Part shown: piece by piece, positions 37,101-52,100 of the stretch
Layout: every line of letters starts with the position of its first letter
Numbering within the stretch: position 1 is the first letter of the stretch
NCBI GenBank assembly: GCA_903813345.2
Contig: CAIIXF020000007.1
Coordinates: 36,788,759 to 36,852,758 of the forward strand
Source: Owenia fusiformis
Taxonomy: Eukaryota; Annelida; Polychaeta; Sabellida; Oweniidae
Length of the DNA stretch: 64,000 bases
Reading direction: 5' to 3'
Notes under the pieces: model-generated
What the model was told of the DNA's origin: nothing
Database searches by the model: none
The model's input: the letters and a program-made list of their open reading frames with translations, nothing else
Position numbers and translations under genes: made by a program

Positions 37101-40100
37101 TTTTGGATTTTATACAAAATTAAGGTTTTAGGAGGGATTATGTATTCAGCTTTTGTTAGTAAAGAACTCAATATTTTAATTCATTTAGTATGAAGTATAT
37201 TTTCTGTTTTTCTTGTCGGTGAATTTTGACTTAAATTTAGTTATCAGTAGATCTACAACATGACCGAGACGTTAATGATTCATATTCGCATTTGACTGAT
37301 AAAATAAGTATGTTTTCAATAAATTCAAAAGAATGTTTTACTTACCCTCAAAATCACATGTTGACCAGTACTTAACTTTTTATTTTGGTTTGAATTCCAA
37401 GTAAATTTGAGACTTTCTTTTAAAACTGCAGATAGAATGATTTCTGGGAGTTTTGTTTTGCATTGTTTTTACACATTGATTTAATGTTATTGGTATTGAA
37501 CTTATTCATTTCAGTATTAATCCAGTTTGTTGATGTTGTTCCATTGCTAAAATGTAGTGATATGACCAGCTTTTTACAGGCATACATTTCTGTTCTAGTT
37601 GTTTAACTTACTTGGCATGAGTGGTGAACTAGTTTATGTTATGTTATGATGACTGTTATGACGTTTTTGGGAAACATCTCCCTGGAACGATTAATTTTTG
37701 ATAAGGCGCAACACATTCAAATATAAACTGTGAAAGTATCACTACTGTAAAACACTGTAAATTTATGAATTGATTTTATTTTTGCGAAACTTGAGGAAAT
37801 GTAAAAGATGACACTTTTGTTGAATAAACATAGCCAGTAATTTTTGTTAGACTTGTATTTACAATTTAATAACAAGTACACCGCAGGTAATTAAATTTTA
37901 GAATGCCGAGGATTACCCTAATTTTCCCGAATCAGGGATCACTTCCAATAACAGGTCTTCAATACAGTCTTATTAAGCGATCTAATTTGCTGTTAAGAAC
38001 ATATAGACATCTTATTGATGAACACATGTCAGATGCTCAAATCATAGTGCCAGGCTATATTAAACTGGATGAATTTCACATTTTCAGGAATTGTCACATT
38101 TCATATGTAAAAAACGGGTTTGTTCAATACAATTTTGAGAAAATTTCAAAACTTCAAAAGAAATATGAAAACATCACAGAATTTTTCGAATTTCAAGATG
38201 TACCAACAACCTTAAAAGCCAACTGCATCATAAAAATTCAAGATCTGGTGCAGATAAAAGACATAACAGAAATACCACTTCCAGAACTATTCAAAAAGTA
38301 TCTTAAGTTTTCTGAATATTAAGTAAATAAATAATTCATGCTTGTTCAATGACTTGCATAATTTGTAACATCACATTTCTGAAACTGAAAATATTAGGAT
38401 TAAGTCAAGGCAACTTTAAATACTGTTGCCACATCTATTTAGGAATGTAGATTTTTGTAGTAAAATTATTTGGTCAATTTCAGTGGTAATCATTCTGAGC
38501 TTTTATGCTATGCTTGTTTAGCGTGTCTAGCAAGTTAGTTAAGAAGAATATTAAGTTGACATGCTTCTTGTTCACACTTAAGGTCAAAGATTTTATGAAG
38601 GGAAACTAGATTACAATTCATGACAACTTGCCATCCATTGATAAAATATAACAAAACAAAAAGAAACATGGAAATTTACCATGAAAGTTCATGTTTTTGC
38701 CAAGACCCAGATCGTGTAATGGAGTTCTCAATAAAGTCGACTTAAAACAACTCAGTCAAACTAGATCATTGAAGCATACCTGGACCTGAGATCAAATCCC
38801 TGATCAAGATTTGATTGACAGATAGGAAGATGGAATGCTAAAGGGTGTCCCATATCCTCTGATGTTGGTATATATACACCAAGAATACAGAAGAAGAGGG
38901 GCCAAGAAGCCAAAGACCATCAATGATCTATGAATATAATTAGCGACAATTGCAGGGAGTCTAGACTGGGGGCTCCATAAAGTCAACTACTACTGTGCCA
39001 AAACGTTTGATGACGGTAGCAAAGACCTGCAGTTGTTCACACACGCACTCACAACCTTACAAGCTGGCAGTCACATGTTAATACGAGTCATACATCTATT
39101 TTCTCGGGAGTAATTCCAAGAAAAATACTGTCACTTGTGTCGCACCACGGAAAGCGACGTCAATTTCCGCTTATGTGATGAAGTCAAAGAATTTCGATCC
39201 AGAGAGCGAGACATATTAAACTATCAATGATGTATAAAACGAAACACCAAGGCTACAGGAAGTCGTATCGGAAGGATTGGTAACATCCATCCCTTCAGAT
39301 TTACAAGTGCTTCAGATTGATATGGAGGTACTCTCGCCACAGCAATCATTGACAAAAGCCGATGTAGGTGCTTCAAATGGGAGCATTCCCAAAGAAGAAG
39401 GCAGTCAATTTTCGAACCTACCCTGTCGCCATAGGAGGAGCGACGTCCAATCCTCTACAAATGGAATGGCCTTCCACTACAGATGCCACCAAGAAGGCAC
39501 ACCAATATTCTTGGATTGAGGAACTAAAATTACCTACGGGGGATGCCACCAAGAAGGCACACCAATATTCTTGGACTGAAGAACAACCTTATCCGGATGA
39601 TGCCCCCAAGAAGGCACACCAATATTCTTGGACTGAGGAACCACAATTACCTACGGGGGATGCCACCAAGAAGGCACACTAATATTCTTGGACTGAGGAA
39701 CCACAATTACCTACGGGGGATGCCACCAAGAAGGCACACCAATATTCTTGGCCCGGGGAACAACAATTACCTACGGGGATGCCACCAAGAAGGCACACCA
39801 ATATTCTTGGCCCGGGGAACAACAATTACCTACGGGGGATGCAACCAAGAAGGCACACCAATATTCTTGGACTGAGGAACAACAATTACCTACGGGGGAT
39901 ACCACCAAGAAGGCACACCAATATTCTTGGCCTGAGGAATGACGGTTACCTACAGGGGATGCCCACAAGAAGGCACAACAATATCCTTGGAGGGAGGAAC
40001 GACGATTTCCTACTACAGACGCCAATAGGGAGGCGAATCAATATCCTTTAAGTGACAGACAACAGAACAAAGAGGAGATGCAATACCCTTGGTCTGACAA

Positions 40101-43100
40101 ACGATGGCTGCCAGAAGTGCTATCCAAACTTGAAGTACCAAACACAAATGAGCGTATTGAGAAGCGAAAGGCCAAGAAACCGGCTGAATAAAATGGATCG
40201 ACATCGTGGCAAGACTTCAAATGCCACTTCGAAATGGTCTCAGCATCTAATAATTGGGATGAAACAACAAAGGCCCTTGAACTGGCAACCACTTTAAGAG
40301 GACTGGCATTGGGTATATTGTCTGATATAAGCGAAGCAGATAGACGCGACTATGAGAAACTTTGTTCAGCCTTGCAAAATAGGTTTGAACCAGAAGATCA
40401 GCTACAAATGTATAAAACACAGCTGAAAAATCGTAAGAGAAACAACTCCCTGAACTTGCACAGGACCTTAAGAAATTAGTCAGAAAAGCGTTGCCCAAGA
40501 CAACCTATGAAGTACGGAGTCAATTAGCTTTGGATCAATTAATGGAAGCAATACTGAACTTTGACATGAAAAGGGCGATTTACCAAGGTACACCCAAAAC
40601 AATCGATGATGCAGTAAGTCTGGGGTTGGAGTATGAAGCCTTCCAAGCAGATAATATAGGAAGTCGACGACCATACAGAATGAGTACTGTCCAATATAAT
40701 AAGCCAACAAACCCAGAAGTCGCCAAAAGTAGCCCAGCTCCAAAGAGGCTATCATATGAAGAAGCAAGAACCCAAGGCGTATGTTTTTTCTGCAACAAGA
40801 AATGTCACGTCAAACAAGATTGCTATTCGTTTAAAAATTGGCTGAAAAAGAAAGCGAATCAGCAACAGGGAAACGAGAAATAGCTGAGTCTATGGGTCGA
40901 GACACAGCTAGTTATACTGATGGACCCAAAGAAGAACCCAAGGAGGAAACATATCTCGTAGAAGAGATAGGAGGATTTAAGCTACCAGTGCTTATATATA
41001 ATCAACATATAAACTGCTTATTGGATACTGGTGCTGCTGTAAATATTATAAACGCTAAGCTTTTCGATTCGATAAAGGAATATGTGGAATTAAGTCCAAC
41101 TCGAATCACTCTTCAAGTTGCAAATGGAGTGTGGCAAATGCTTGCACTTTACATCTGTTCCGAGGAGATCCCTATAAACCAATGGACTACTGTCAGTACA
41201 ATGTTGCATTGACATTTAATAGTGACAAACTCTCATTGCTTGGACCTTATATTTTAATTGAGAACACATCTTCCAAGCAGACCCTATTATACAAAACTTT
41301 ATTCGACCGGGACAAATGTATAAATTATGTGTGGTAACATTACCGTGTAGCTGTAGAATCCAGAATGGTGATAGGGATGAACTGATAGCTCCATTTTGTA
41401 ATGCTGATGTATTCCAGTTTATCGAACATGTAAGTGTTCGAACACCATTCGTCATCAAGTATCAACAGATGATGCCAAAAGAGAATGGAGAGGATTTGAA
41501 GGACAGAGAGTTACCACCCCTGCCAGAGGTCATGTCCCAAGCTAGTGAGTTTAACAGAGATATGGATGACGTAGTTCGATCCCTTATCATTGACGGAAAA
41601 TGGGAATCCGATACTGACATTGATTTAGCTTTTGAACAACACTGGATTATAGAAATTTTCCAAGTTATCTTCATTGTTATTGCTCTGATTCTGGGACTGT
41701 ATGTGCTAAGAAAGGAAAAGATTCACGAAAAACTCTTCATTCGTCTCAGGAATGTATTCTTAAGAAGACATATGCCTGGACAAGAGAAAGCCAAAAAGGA
41801 TGAACCAAACCAAGGACTGGAATGAGACTTGAACACTTATTATACTGTATTTTATATATTATATTATACTCAATAATATAACTTATAACCACTATAACCA
41901 CATTAGAAACTGGGCTAGTTAACTTGTTAACAAAGATAACAATTGAAAATATGTACACAATACATTGACATTTGTTTCAAATTGTAAATAGGCATGTCCA
42001 AGTAAACTTAAGCTATTAATATGTAATCACTGAAACAAAAAGTTAGCACTTTTCTTAGATCCTTTTATTGTTTGAGGACAAACAAATTTGTTAGGTGGGA
42101 GGAATGTGACAAAGTTTGATTTTTAGTTCATAGATTTTTGAAACTTAGGTCATAATACTCTACAAATTGCTTACAAATACAGAAATCTTGGGATAAATAC
42201 TTCTGTTATGCTGATATCATCATAACGGCAGAATGTTTTGGGAACTGGAAGCTTTGTTTACTGTAGACATTGAAGATGCATCATTTCTTGGCATGTGAAT
42301 ATAAACAACTTTCGAATAAGACATCATAATGTAAAACAAGAAGAAATTGTTCACTTCCATTTAATTTTTGTAAAATTAACTGAGGCTTCTACGATGGAAA
42401 ATGTTATTAATTTAGTAATTTATCAATATTACCTTGAACTCAATGACGCAATCATAAACTTCTATGGATGTTGTGGAATGCCAAAGTTAAACTTAGATAA
42501 AGATATCTTGCATTCAATTGAACATGTTTTATAGTAAGGACTGATGGTAGATTTGACAGGTAAATCACATAGCCAATGGCAAGAAGTGGTTCCAAGAAAG
42601 GGGGAAGTCTAGTCTATTGAGTGACAGTATAACTTTGAATGAAGCCAAGAAGCTATCATATTCAATTAATGATGTTTTGTCTAGCTTCCATAGATTCATA
42701 AACATATTGGTATATGATGTCATTTTTGTAAAACAATAAGATATGATAAATTGATGGGTGATGAGGTACAAATTGACCAAAAACCAGTATTTTGTAGGTG
42801 AAATACACATTTTGATATATGAACAACATTGTAATGTAATTGTATAAAGAATTTGCTAACTTTTATTGTTTAAAATATTATAAAACATGTATTTTGAAGA
42901 GATAATGACTTAATGGTTTAAATGAGTAGGGTAAAAAGTTCATGAGAATTGTCTGAACCGAGGTTCTGGGATTCAGTTATTAATCATACCTGTCTCAAAA
43001 GTTTCAACAAAAACTGAAATAAATGGGAACTTTTCAACTTTTTAGAAAATAATGTGGGCAGAAATTTGGCATGTTGATAATTAATCTTCATATAATTTTT

Positions 43101-46100
43101 CACACTTCTTTCCGGCCAATTTTTGTTAATGGGTTTTGAGCGAATTTCATTGGATAAGACCCCTTATTTTGGCGGGGCCCACATAAAAAATTGGGTATAA
43201 AAGGGGCAATTTTGTCTGAAATCCTCGGAACCTCATTGCGTGAACTCGGGACTAACCAAAAACTGTAAGTAGCCGATTGAAATGACATTTTTGGACTTTA
43301 AATTTTCTTTAATAAATTAATATTTTAAACTATATTTGTTTTCATGTTTTGGAAAAGATAGAGAGACTCAACTTCGCCACATATATAAGCACAAATGCCA
43401 AATGGAAAGGGTGGCTAATTGAAAGGGTAGGGAATGTCAGCTGTGCTTCCTCTGGTGTGTTTGAGCGTTAACATCTGCTGCCCCTAGTCAGATCGACTAA
43501 CAAAACAACTTTTTTTGGGGTTGTCGAGTTGGCCGAGAGGGCTTAGGCGATTGGGCGCCGTAATCATGAGGGTGCAAGTTCGAGACGTGGTGTGCTCCGT
43601 GCATTTATTCATTCATTTGATGATTCCTACATTTCAAATCTTTGTTCATTTGCAGGCTCTGAATCTTTCTTCTAAGGTGAAATCTCTACAGGATGAGCTC
43701 GCGATGGCGAATAATACCCTAACTGAAGAAAAGCAGAGGTCAGAGGCAGAGGTATGTAGGGAAATATTTAGAATGTTTTTTATACATAGATGTTCATTCG
43801 AATCTATACACATTCATTTGATGATTCCTATATTTCAAATCTTTGTTCATTTGCAGGCTCTGAATCTTTCTTCCAAGTTGAAATCTCTACAGGATGAGCT
43901 GGTTATGGCAAATAATAACCTAACTGAAGAAAAGCAGAGGTCAGCGGCAGAGGTATGTAGGGAAATATTTTAGAAGATTTTCTTTTCATATATAAATGTT
44001 ACCATTTGAGCTTAAAGGGCCAACAAGTATTGTAAAGAGAATTTTTTTTTTTGATTTTTTCTGATTTTTTTTTAAAGATTTACCACGTTTCAAGAGGAAT
44101 GTCAGCTGAAATAATGTTCATCCAGGGGGTTTCTTTGTAGATAATAAAAATATATATTAGTCTTGATGAAATATTCAAACTTAAGTATATTTTGACACTG
44201 GTCGATGATCGTCGAATGCCCCCCCCCCCCCCCCCCTGCACTAATTGTTGCACCTAAAACACATTCCTTTGAGTTTTGTACTTCAAATATTTTTTAAGAC
44301 TCTAGATCTTTCTTCCAAGGTGAAATCTTTACAAAATGAGCTGACAATGACAAATAATAACCTGACAGAAGAAAGGCAAAGATCAGAGGCAGAGGTGAGT
44401 AAGAAAGTATTTTAGAATGTTTTTGATAATATAAAATGTTGCCATTCGAACCTTATCAGTTTCTATGGATATCTATATTTCAAATCTTTTTTCAATTGCA
44501 GGCTTTGGATCTTTCCTCTAAGTTAAAATCTCTACAAGACGAGGTGGCAATGTCAAAAAATAGCCTGGCAGAAGAAAAGCAGAGATCAGAGGCAGAGGTA
44601 TGTAGGAAAATATTTTAGAATGTTTTTTCATACATAAATGCAGTGTCATATATTGCATTCCTGCAATAATGATTAAATACAATGGGTAAACCCCACTGCC
44701 AATGCAATATACGTGACTTGAGTGCTGCGTGCATTATAGGTTTTCCGTACATGTTCAGAAAGAATACTCTGACGAGTTGAAGTTCACATTTTATAATACG
44801 TTGTCCACCTGTAGCACTACCTTTTAATTTTTTCTAGCAGTTTTTAGAGTTCCAGAATACATATTTTAGCAAGTATGTTTTTGCATTATTTTCACCGTGA
44901 CCATTGTTATCCTGCCATATAGAACAAGTAACAAGATTGATAAAATGTCGAATGGAGTAATTAATCTATTTGGAAGTGAAAGAGTGTCAAATAAATTAAT
45001 CATATGGAATTCAAACAATCCCAAGCAAACAAGTCTTTTGGCATTTACAACAGTGGTGTCCAATCATTCCTTTATGAATATATCGTGTACTAGAGATAGT
45101 GAGTTGATCAAACTGACAATTTCTGATATTGAGCTACTCTGTTCGACCTCTGCCAAAACAAAAGCTGGAATCCTATTGGCTCACATAGTGTACATTATGT
45201 TACAGGGCAAGCTAGAACACAGTGCCCCTATTCGTGTTTACTGCCTGTTGATTATAAACCAAACATAACAATAATTATTGTATGTGCTAATAGGTCCGCC
45301 TGTAGCGAACTTTTATTTTTTACATTACATAAATATGTATATTTACATCAAATGAATTATGGCATGACCGCAGGATCACACACCTGTTGAAAACAGGTTT
45401 CACGCTTAACCATCGACAACGCACAGTGACAAAAATATCGTTGTACACTTTGGATGTACGTTGTCAATGTTAACTGATTTGTAGTAAATACTATGATGTA
45501 GGTGTTACACGCCTAACCATCGACATGGTACATTGACAACATATAACATAGAACACTTTAGATGTACGATGTCACTATTTAACCGATTTGAAGCAAAGAC
45601 AATGATGCAGGTGTGATGTAGGTTTTAAAAAAATAATCTTGGGAATACTTGAAAGATTTCATATTTAATTTCGTGTGTATTCGTTTAGGAAGACATTTAA
45701 CTTTCTAATAACGTTAAAAGATTTTCGAGCAGTGCTCGATTTTTTCGTAGTCAATCTACCCACGAAAATTGATCGGTAGGAAAATGTTGGGTTTTTCACA
45801 TTTTCTTTGATCATTTTTTACCCTGTTGCCTAAGAGTGTCGATTACTTTTACGAGAATATGTTTCTCTATACTACACAATTTAGGATGGGTGGTGATTAA
45901 TAAATATTCAAGTATTTATTGTAATTGAAAAAATCGGACTCGAATGTACGTAGTCCCTGTAATTGAAATTCATGAGATATACGTAATATTAAACAATGTA
46001 ATGCTTTCATTTCAAAATTAATTAAGGTTTTTATGAGTAACAAGTGATCTTTAACCATCATGTTCAAGTATCCTTTGTGCTTTTTCATTTTATGAAAGAA

Positions 46101-49100
46101 TTGTTGTGGTGGTGGTGCTGGTTAATTTGTGCCCATTTGGTGTTAGCTTCCAGCCAAAACTCCCATTCAGTGTCTCGCAATAGAATATGTTGAAGACTAG
46201 CACTGCCACTGAGCCTGCTTCCAGCCTGTTTGATTATTTGGCGTCTGTTCCTTACGTTTTGTAAGTTACATTGATAGATAGATCTACTGATCTATACTAG
46301 CTTATTTAATATGACTTTTTAAAATCCTGTTTATGATATATCTGGAAAGTTTCAATAGTTCAATCAAATTGAAGTAATTCTGTAATTGTTCTGTTTCAAT
46401 TTTAATTGCATCTGACCCCCCTGTCTGTTAGTGTTATGAAAATACATTGTCTGCATTAGGGTTAACTGTGAATTGAGTAAGTTCATTGGGACAACGTACA
46501 TTCGAGATGACAACATACACTTATGATTTTTAAAATTATAGCCAAAATGTTAATACTTGTTAAATCTTCAACAGACCTTAATTGTGCTGTTTAAAGAAAC
46601 ATATTCTCATAAAAATCTTCGACACTCTTAGACGACAGGGGAGGAAATGATCAAAGGAAATGTGTAAAAACACAACATTTTCCAACCAACCAAATATATG
46701 GGTAGATTGACTACGAAAAAATCGAGCATTGCTCGAAAATCTTTTAACGTTATTAGAAAGTTAAATGTCTTCCTGAACGAATACACAAAAAAGTCAAGCA
46801 TGAAACCCTTAATGCATTCCTCAGATTATTTTTTTAAAACCTACATCAAACCTACATCATTGTCTTTGCTTCCAATCTATTAAATAGTGACATCGTACAT
46901 CTAAAGTGTACCACGGTATATTTTGTCACTGTACCTTGTCGATGGTTAGGCACGTGTTATGTAAATGAAAAATACGTTACCTGTACTAGGGTTAAAACTG
47001 TGAATTGAAATCTGTAAATTCAATGGGACAACGTACAATCGATTTGACAACGTACTACACTTCTGATTTTCAAAAATATAGCCAAAACGTTAACATTTAT
47101 TAAATCTTTAACCGACCTAATTGTGAAGTTTAGAGAAACATATTCTTTACAAATAATCGACACTCGGCGGCAGGGGAAAAAGATCAATGGAAATGTGGTA
47201 AAGCCAACATTTCCCAACAGTCAGTTATGTGGGTGGAATTACGAAGAAAAAACTCGATCGCTGATCGAGAATATGTTAAGTTAATTAGAAAGTTAAACGT
47301 CTTGCCAAGAGCATGCACATGTAATTATACGTAAAATACATAATGTATTCCTCGGATAATTTTTTTTCTTAGATAATTTATCATAGTTTTAGCTTCAAAT
47401 CGGTGAGTGTGCTTCAATTTTTGATAATGTACATCTAAACTGTACGACGATATGTTTTGTCACTGTACGATGTCGATGGTTAGGCATGGGTATGTGTCAT
47501 GCCCAAACTAAATACAAACAGTGTAGATGGGAAACCTTCCAATTATCTATCGCATTGCCATATCAATTGGCGTATTTTAATCAATTTTGTTTGGATTGAT
47601 GAGAATGAGGATCCTGCTCCTGCTTTAACAAAAATATCCCCGGAAGAACGCTGAGTGTCTACTTTGTAATTGAATATTGTTTCTTAAGACATCAACCCAT
47701 TTATGATCTTCCAGATTTTGCTTAAAATCCATACAAGTGAATTTAATATGTTTCAAATTAGCTGAAACAAGTTATTTTAAGCTAAAAAGTTCATTTGGAT
47801 AACAACAAACATAAAAATCAGTTATTTTATTTATTTCAGGTTCATGGCCTTTCCTCAAAGGTGACAACCCTTCAGGATGACTTGTTAATGTCAAATAAAA
47901 AGCTGGCGGATGCTCAACTAAAATATGAGACTGAGGTATTTAAACACAATGGTGTACAGTTTCTGCATGAAATATTTTTCTATACAAGCTATAGAAGGAG
48001 CGTACAATTAGCAATGGACGCTTATTTTCAAATGCGTTTATTTTCCTTAATGACAAATCTTTAATCAAATCGATGCATAATTGTTCAGTTGTCAATCAGC
48101 CCTCATATTTTAAGATAAAATGAAGCCAGATATCTTTTGCAATCTTAATTTAAATGAACATAATACATGTACCCCGGGATCGTAATTACCTATTCAATAA
48201 TTCACTATTTCAGATTTCTGAAGCTTTTTAGGCGAATTTCGCATATTGAATGTCATCCAAAATGTGTTGTAAACGTATTAATAGAATACAATTTAATAAT
48301 TTTATTTCCGTATAATTTTGGTTTCATGACCATCTATATCTTACCTTAACTGAGGTACCCAGTGACCTGCGCTTTACATCTTGCGCATATCGCCATTTTG
48401 TAGTTAAAATGACCAAACCAGTTGGTACATCTTGCGAAACATCTCTCTTTATCCGGCAGCTCCACCATGTGATATTCCTTTGTGAGAATCAATTCACAAA
48501 CTAAGTAGTCTTGGGTCAAATACAATTTAATAATTCTATTTCCCCATAATTTTGGTTCCACTACCGTACCATCTATCTTATCTAAACTGAGGTACCCCGT
48601 GGCTCGTGCTTTACATCTGGCGCACATTGCCATATGATATCTCGAATAACCAAACCAGTTGATACATCTTGCGAAACATCTCTCAATACCCGGCAGCTCC
48701 ATTATTTGATATTCTTTTGTTTCAATCTATTGACAAACTAAGTAATCTTTATTTAAATACAAATTAATAATTTTATTTCCTCATAATTTTGGTTCCGTTA
48801 TCGTATCATTTATTTTAAATAAACTGAGGTACCCCGTGGCTTGTGCTTACATCTGGTGCATATTGCCATATGGTATCTCGAATAACCAAACCAGGTGAGA
48901 CATTTCGCGAAACATCGCTCCAAATGCTTGAGTCACATTAGTTTTTATTTATCAGCAGGCACCCGGCTGACTGAGTATTTTGTTCAAAATAAAATTACAT
49001 TCAGCTTTTAACAAAGTACTCATCGGCCGGGTGCCAGTGTTGAAGATTGGAGCTAATGTGACAACCGCGATACCCGGCAGCTCCACCATGTAATATACTT

Positions 49101-52100
49101 TTGTTTCAGTCTATTGACAATAGGTATTCTTTTGTCAATTTCAATTAATAATTTTACTTCTTTATAATTTTGGGTTCCACCATGAGCTCTATGTATAGCC
49201 CATGGTTCCACGTTCCTCTATCGTATCTAAACTTGGATAACGTATGTCTTGCGCTTCACATCTGGCGAACATAGTGGAACGGCGAACCACGTGGTTTCTC
49301 AAATTACCAAACCAGACATTTAGCAAAATATCCTCAAAACAGTAGCTAATGCACGTATTGCTCACTACTAGACTACATGCAATAACATAGAATTACAGGG
49401 TGACCCCCAAAAATGCAGTCCTCCATTTCTTCAATATTTTTCTTAAGTGAAGGTTGATTGCTTTGAAATTCGGCACACAAAGACTTAATTCAATGTGGGA
49501 TCATCTGGCAAAGTTATAATAATCATATATTATATTGATAGAGTTTTGGTCGTTCCAAAATATGCTTTGAATTGAATGAAGTCTTTGTGTGCCAAATTTC
49601 AGAGCAATTAACATTCATTTAAGAAAAATATTGAAGAAATGGAGGGTTGCATTTTCTGGGTCACCCTGTATATACACTTATGATTACATAGACACTTATC
49701 AAGAATTATTTTGTTTCATTCAAGTACTATAGGTAGTTCATAAAAATGTTTTGACATCACGTTCTCCTTTCTTAATTTTATATTATAGGTACAGCAACTT
49801 CAAAATGCCCTTGCCCAATCAATAACTGTATTACAGCAGGCAGCAAAGGTAAATATGTAGTTTAGTATATGTTGATTACTAACCCCTCCCATTGTATCAC
49901 ACCAAAACAGTTCTCACTACACTTTCTTGAAATGGGATTAAACTGTGTACAAACAGATTAGACTGTCTCGTTGTCGTGACGATGCAATCAGAACGAGTAA
50001 CTTTAGAGCTCAACGTACTACGAGCCGGACTGTCGTGATTTAAACCAACAAGGAAACCATCGCACAGGGTATTATCGTTATCAGGTTAATAAAGGATTAT
50101 GAATACATCCTGCACGGATTAGGGACGAGATTCTACCTTTTTATAACGAGTTGAACTTTCTGGAAATTATGACATGATCACATTTGCTCCGATCTTCAAA
50201 ACTTGTGCTCGGCCGATGAGTATTTTTAAAACTGATGGCATTTAAAAAACGATCTAAACTAACGTACTGCAACGTAGCAACGTACTGCTGACGAAATTAA
50301 GACGAGATGAAAGCATATATGAAAGAATGCTGATGAAAGAGTCGGCAAAAATAGTATTTCCCATAGACCCGATGTTGTAAAATCACTAAAAGTGAAATAT
50401 CTTTTCTTGTGTTGGGCAAATAATATTTTCTTTTACTTGACATATTTTAATTTGTATAACTATCAGATACATAAGGGTTATATGAAAAGGGAAAACTGGT
50501 GAATATTCAAGTTTAAAGGAACTTTGTAATACCCTGCCATGTCATTTCCCCCGACTTAGCCACCTGGTGGAGAAACTGGTAACTACCTACTCGCATCTGA
50601 GTAATTAGATCGTTTGACAACGTACATCAATCGTTGAGATACTAGATGAGCGTAATCGCCATAGTTGGACCTCACTAGGGACGCGTTAACGATGTTGTTC
50701 GATCGGATATTGTTTGCACTGCAGTACGTGTGCATACCTACATGGTGCGACCTGAACGAACTGCGATTGAGATGGACGTATTGAAGACTGTTTATGAGCG
50801 AAGTAGCTAATTATTGTATACGTTTTTCAAGACTGCAATCAGATTTAGTCCATTGTACGACTTTTTGTATAACTGGAAAGAAGCGAACTAATTTGGTGTG
50901 ATAGGGGGGTAAGAGGATGATTAGTAATATTGTAATATATACAAATACTAAATATGTCATAAAAAGGGGTAAATGACTAGGTATTACGTATAATTCTTTG
51001 TTTAAAAATGATCAAAAAGCAAGGCACTATATGAAACACCATCCAAAATATACTCTTCACACATGAGAGAGCATTTAAAATATCCTTTACTCTCGAGAGA
51101 TCATTTAAATTACTTTTCACACTAAAAGTTGTTAGTCTGCAAAAAAGATTCGCATTCATTTCTAAAGTCCCATGCGTTATACGTAACTTATCAGTTCCCG
51201 AACGTTTAATTCAATTCTGCTATAAAGAGGGCGAAAAAGACAAAATAAGCTTTGCCGAGGACGCCTTTTATCTAAAGATGATGTTATACAAATGTATTTT
51301 CTTAATGTTCATGTCGTAAAAATGTTTTAATTGTTTTAAGGTATTCTAATCAATGAAAACAGATAACACGATCAACAAAATGCGTAATGATTTTTTAACT
51401 TAATTTGGAATCGCAATCGAAATTTCCCATTTATTCCAATATTGCTCAAAAGGCATTGCATGAAACTGGCAAAGTAAAAACGTCAGTGTATCATTCTTAT
51501 AAAGTAAGATAGCCCTGTTTTCACCCAGACTTTTCGCTGTCCAGACAATAGGTATCAGAAGTGACGTAATACTTGCCCTTTGGCACGGATTAAGGGTGAC
51601 TATTTGTACTGCTGAAGGAGGATTTGCTCCCTGAATGCAACATTGATATTTTGCCTAAGATGGTATCGTGACCTTTAACCTTATATACACGTGACAGTTT
51701 TTGAAATGGCAGAACTGCATGTCACGATACCCATTATATATGGGGCAGAATATCGATGTTGCATTCTGGGAGCCAATCCTTCTTGAGCACTGCTCAATAT
51801 TTGTAAGACACATCTCTTGAGAAAATGAAAAGTTGCATGTCGTTAAATACCGGCAGCTCCACCACCTGATCTTATATTTATTCATTTTATCGACATTGAC
51901 AATTTGAGGCAATTACAATTTTATTTCCTTTTAATTAGGGTTCCATAATACCATCAATGTTGAATTTTGCATCTAAACTGAGGTGCCATGTGACTTACGC
52001 TTTTCATTTTGAGTGCATCGCCACGTGTGGTATCTCAAATTACCAAACCAGATTGGGAAACATTGCTCAATAACACGTAAAAGGATAAAACTCTCACTAA

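Larger units (their letters stand above)
35207..43655 (+). other. 8.4-kb intron spanning the duplication junction
   Basis: Host intron sequence to 36918 (including the CATCGACA-type repeat near 36000-36480), then the 5'-truncated retroelement copy 36919-43381 and a second SINE-like head. A 123-codon frame at 35506-35877 is also present at 44897-45268; I do not recognise it and do not call it a gene. Confidence 0.7.
36919..46309 (+). repeat. 9.4-kb direct duplication, copy 2
   Basis: 9391 bp matching 27543-36918. It adds 6 bp (GACATA-like insertion at about 41766) and nine C bases in the run near 44220. It ends at CTAGCTTATTTAA before unique sequence TATGACTTTT. Confidence 0.95.

Noticed and set aside
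48346-48702. 118-codon minus-strand frame with repeated CxxCKA-like motifs
   Set aside because: Its apparent Cys repeats follow the 238-bp tandem unit, so it is not independent evidence of a protein.
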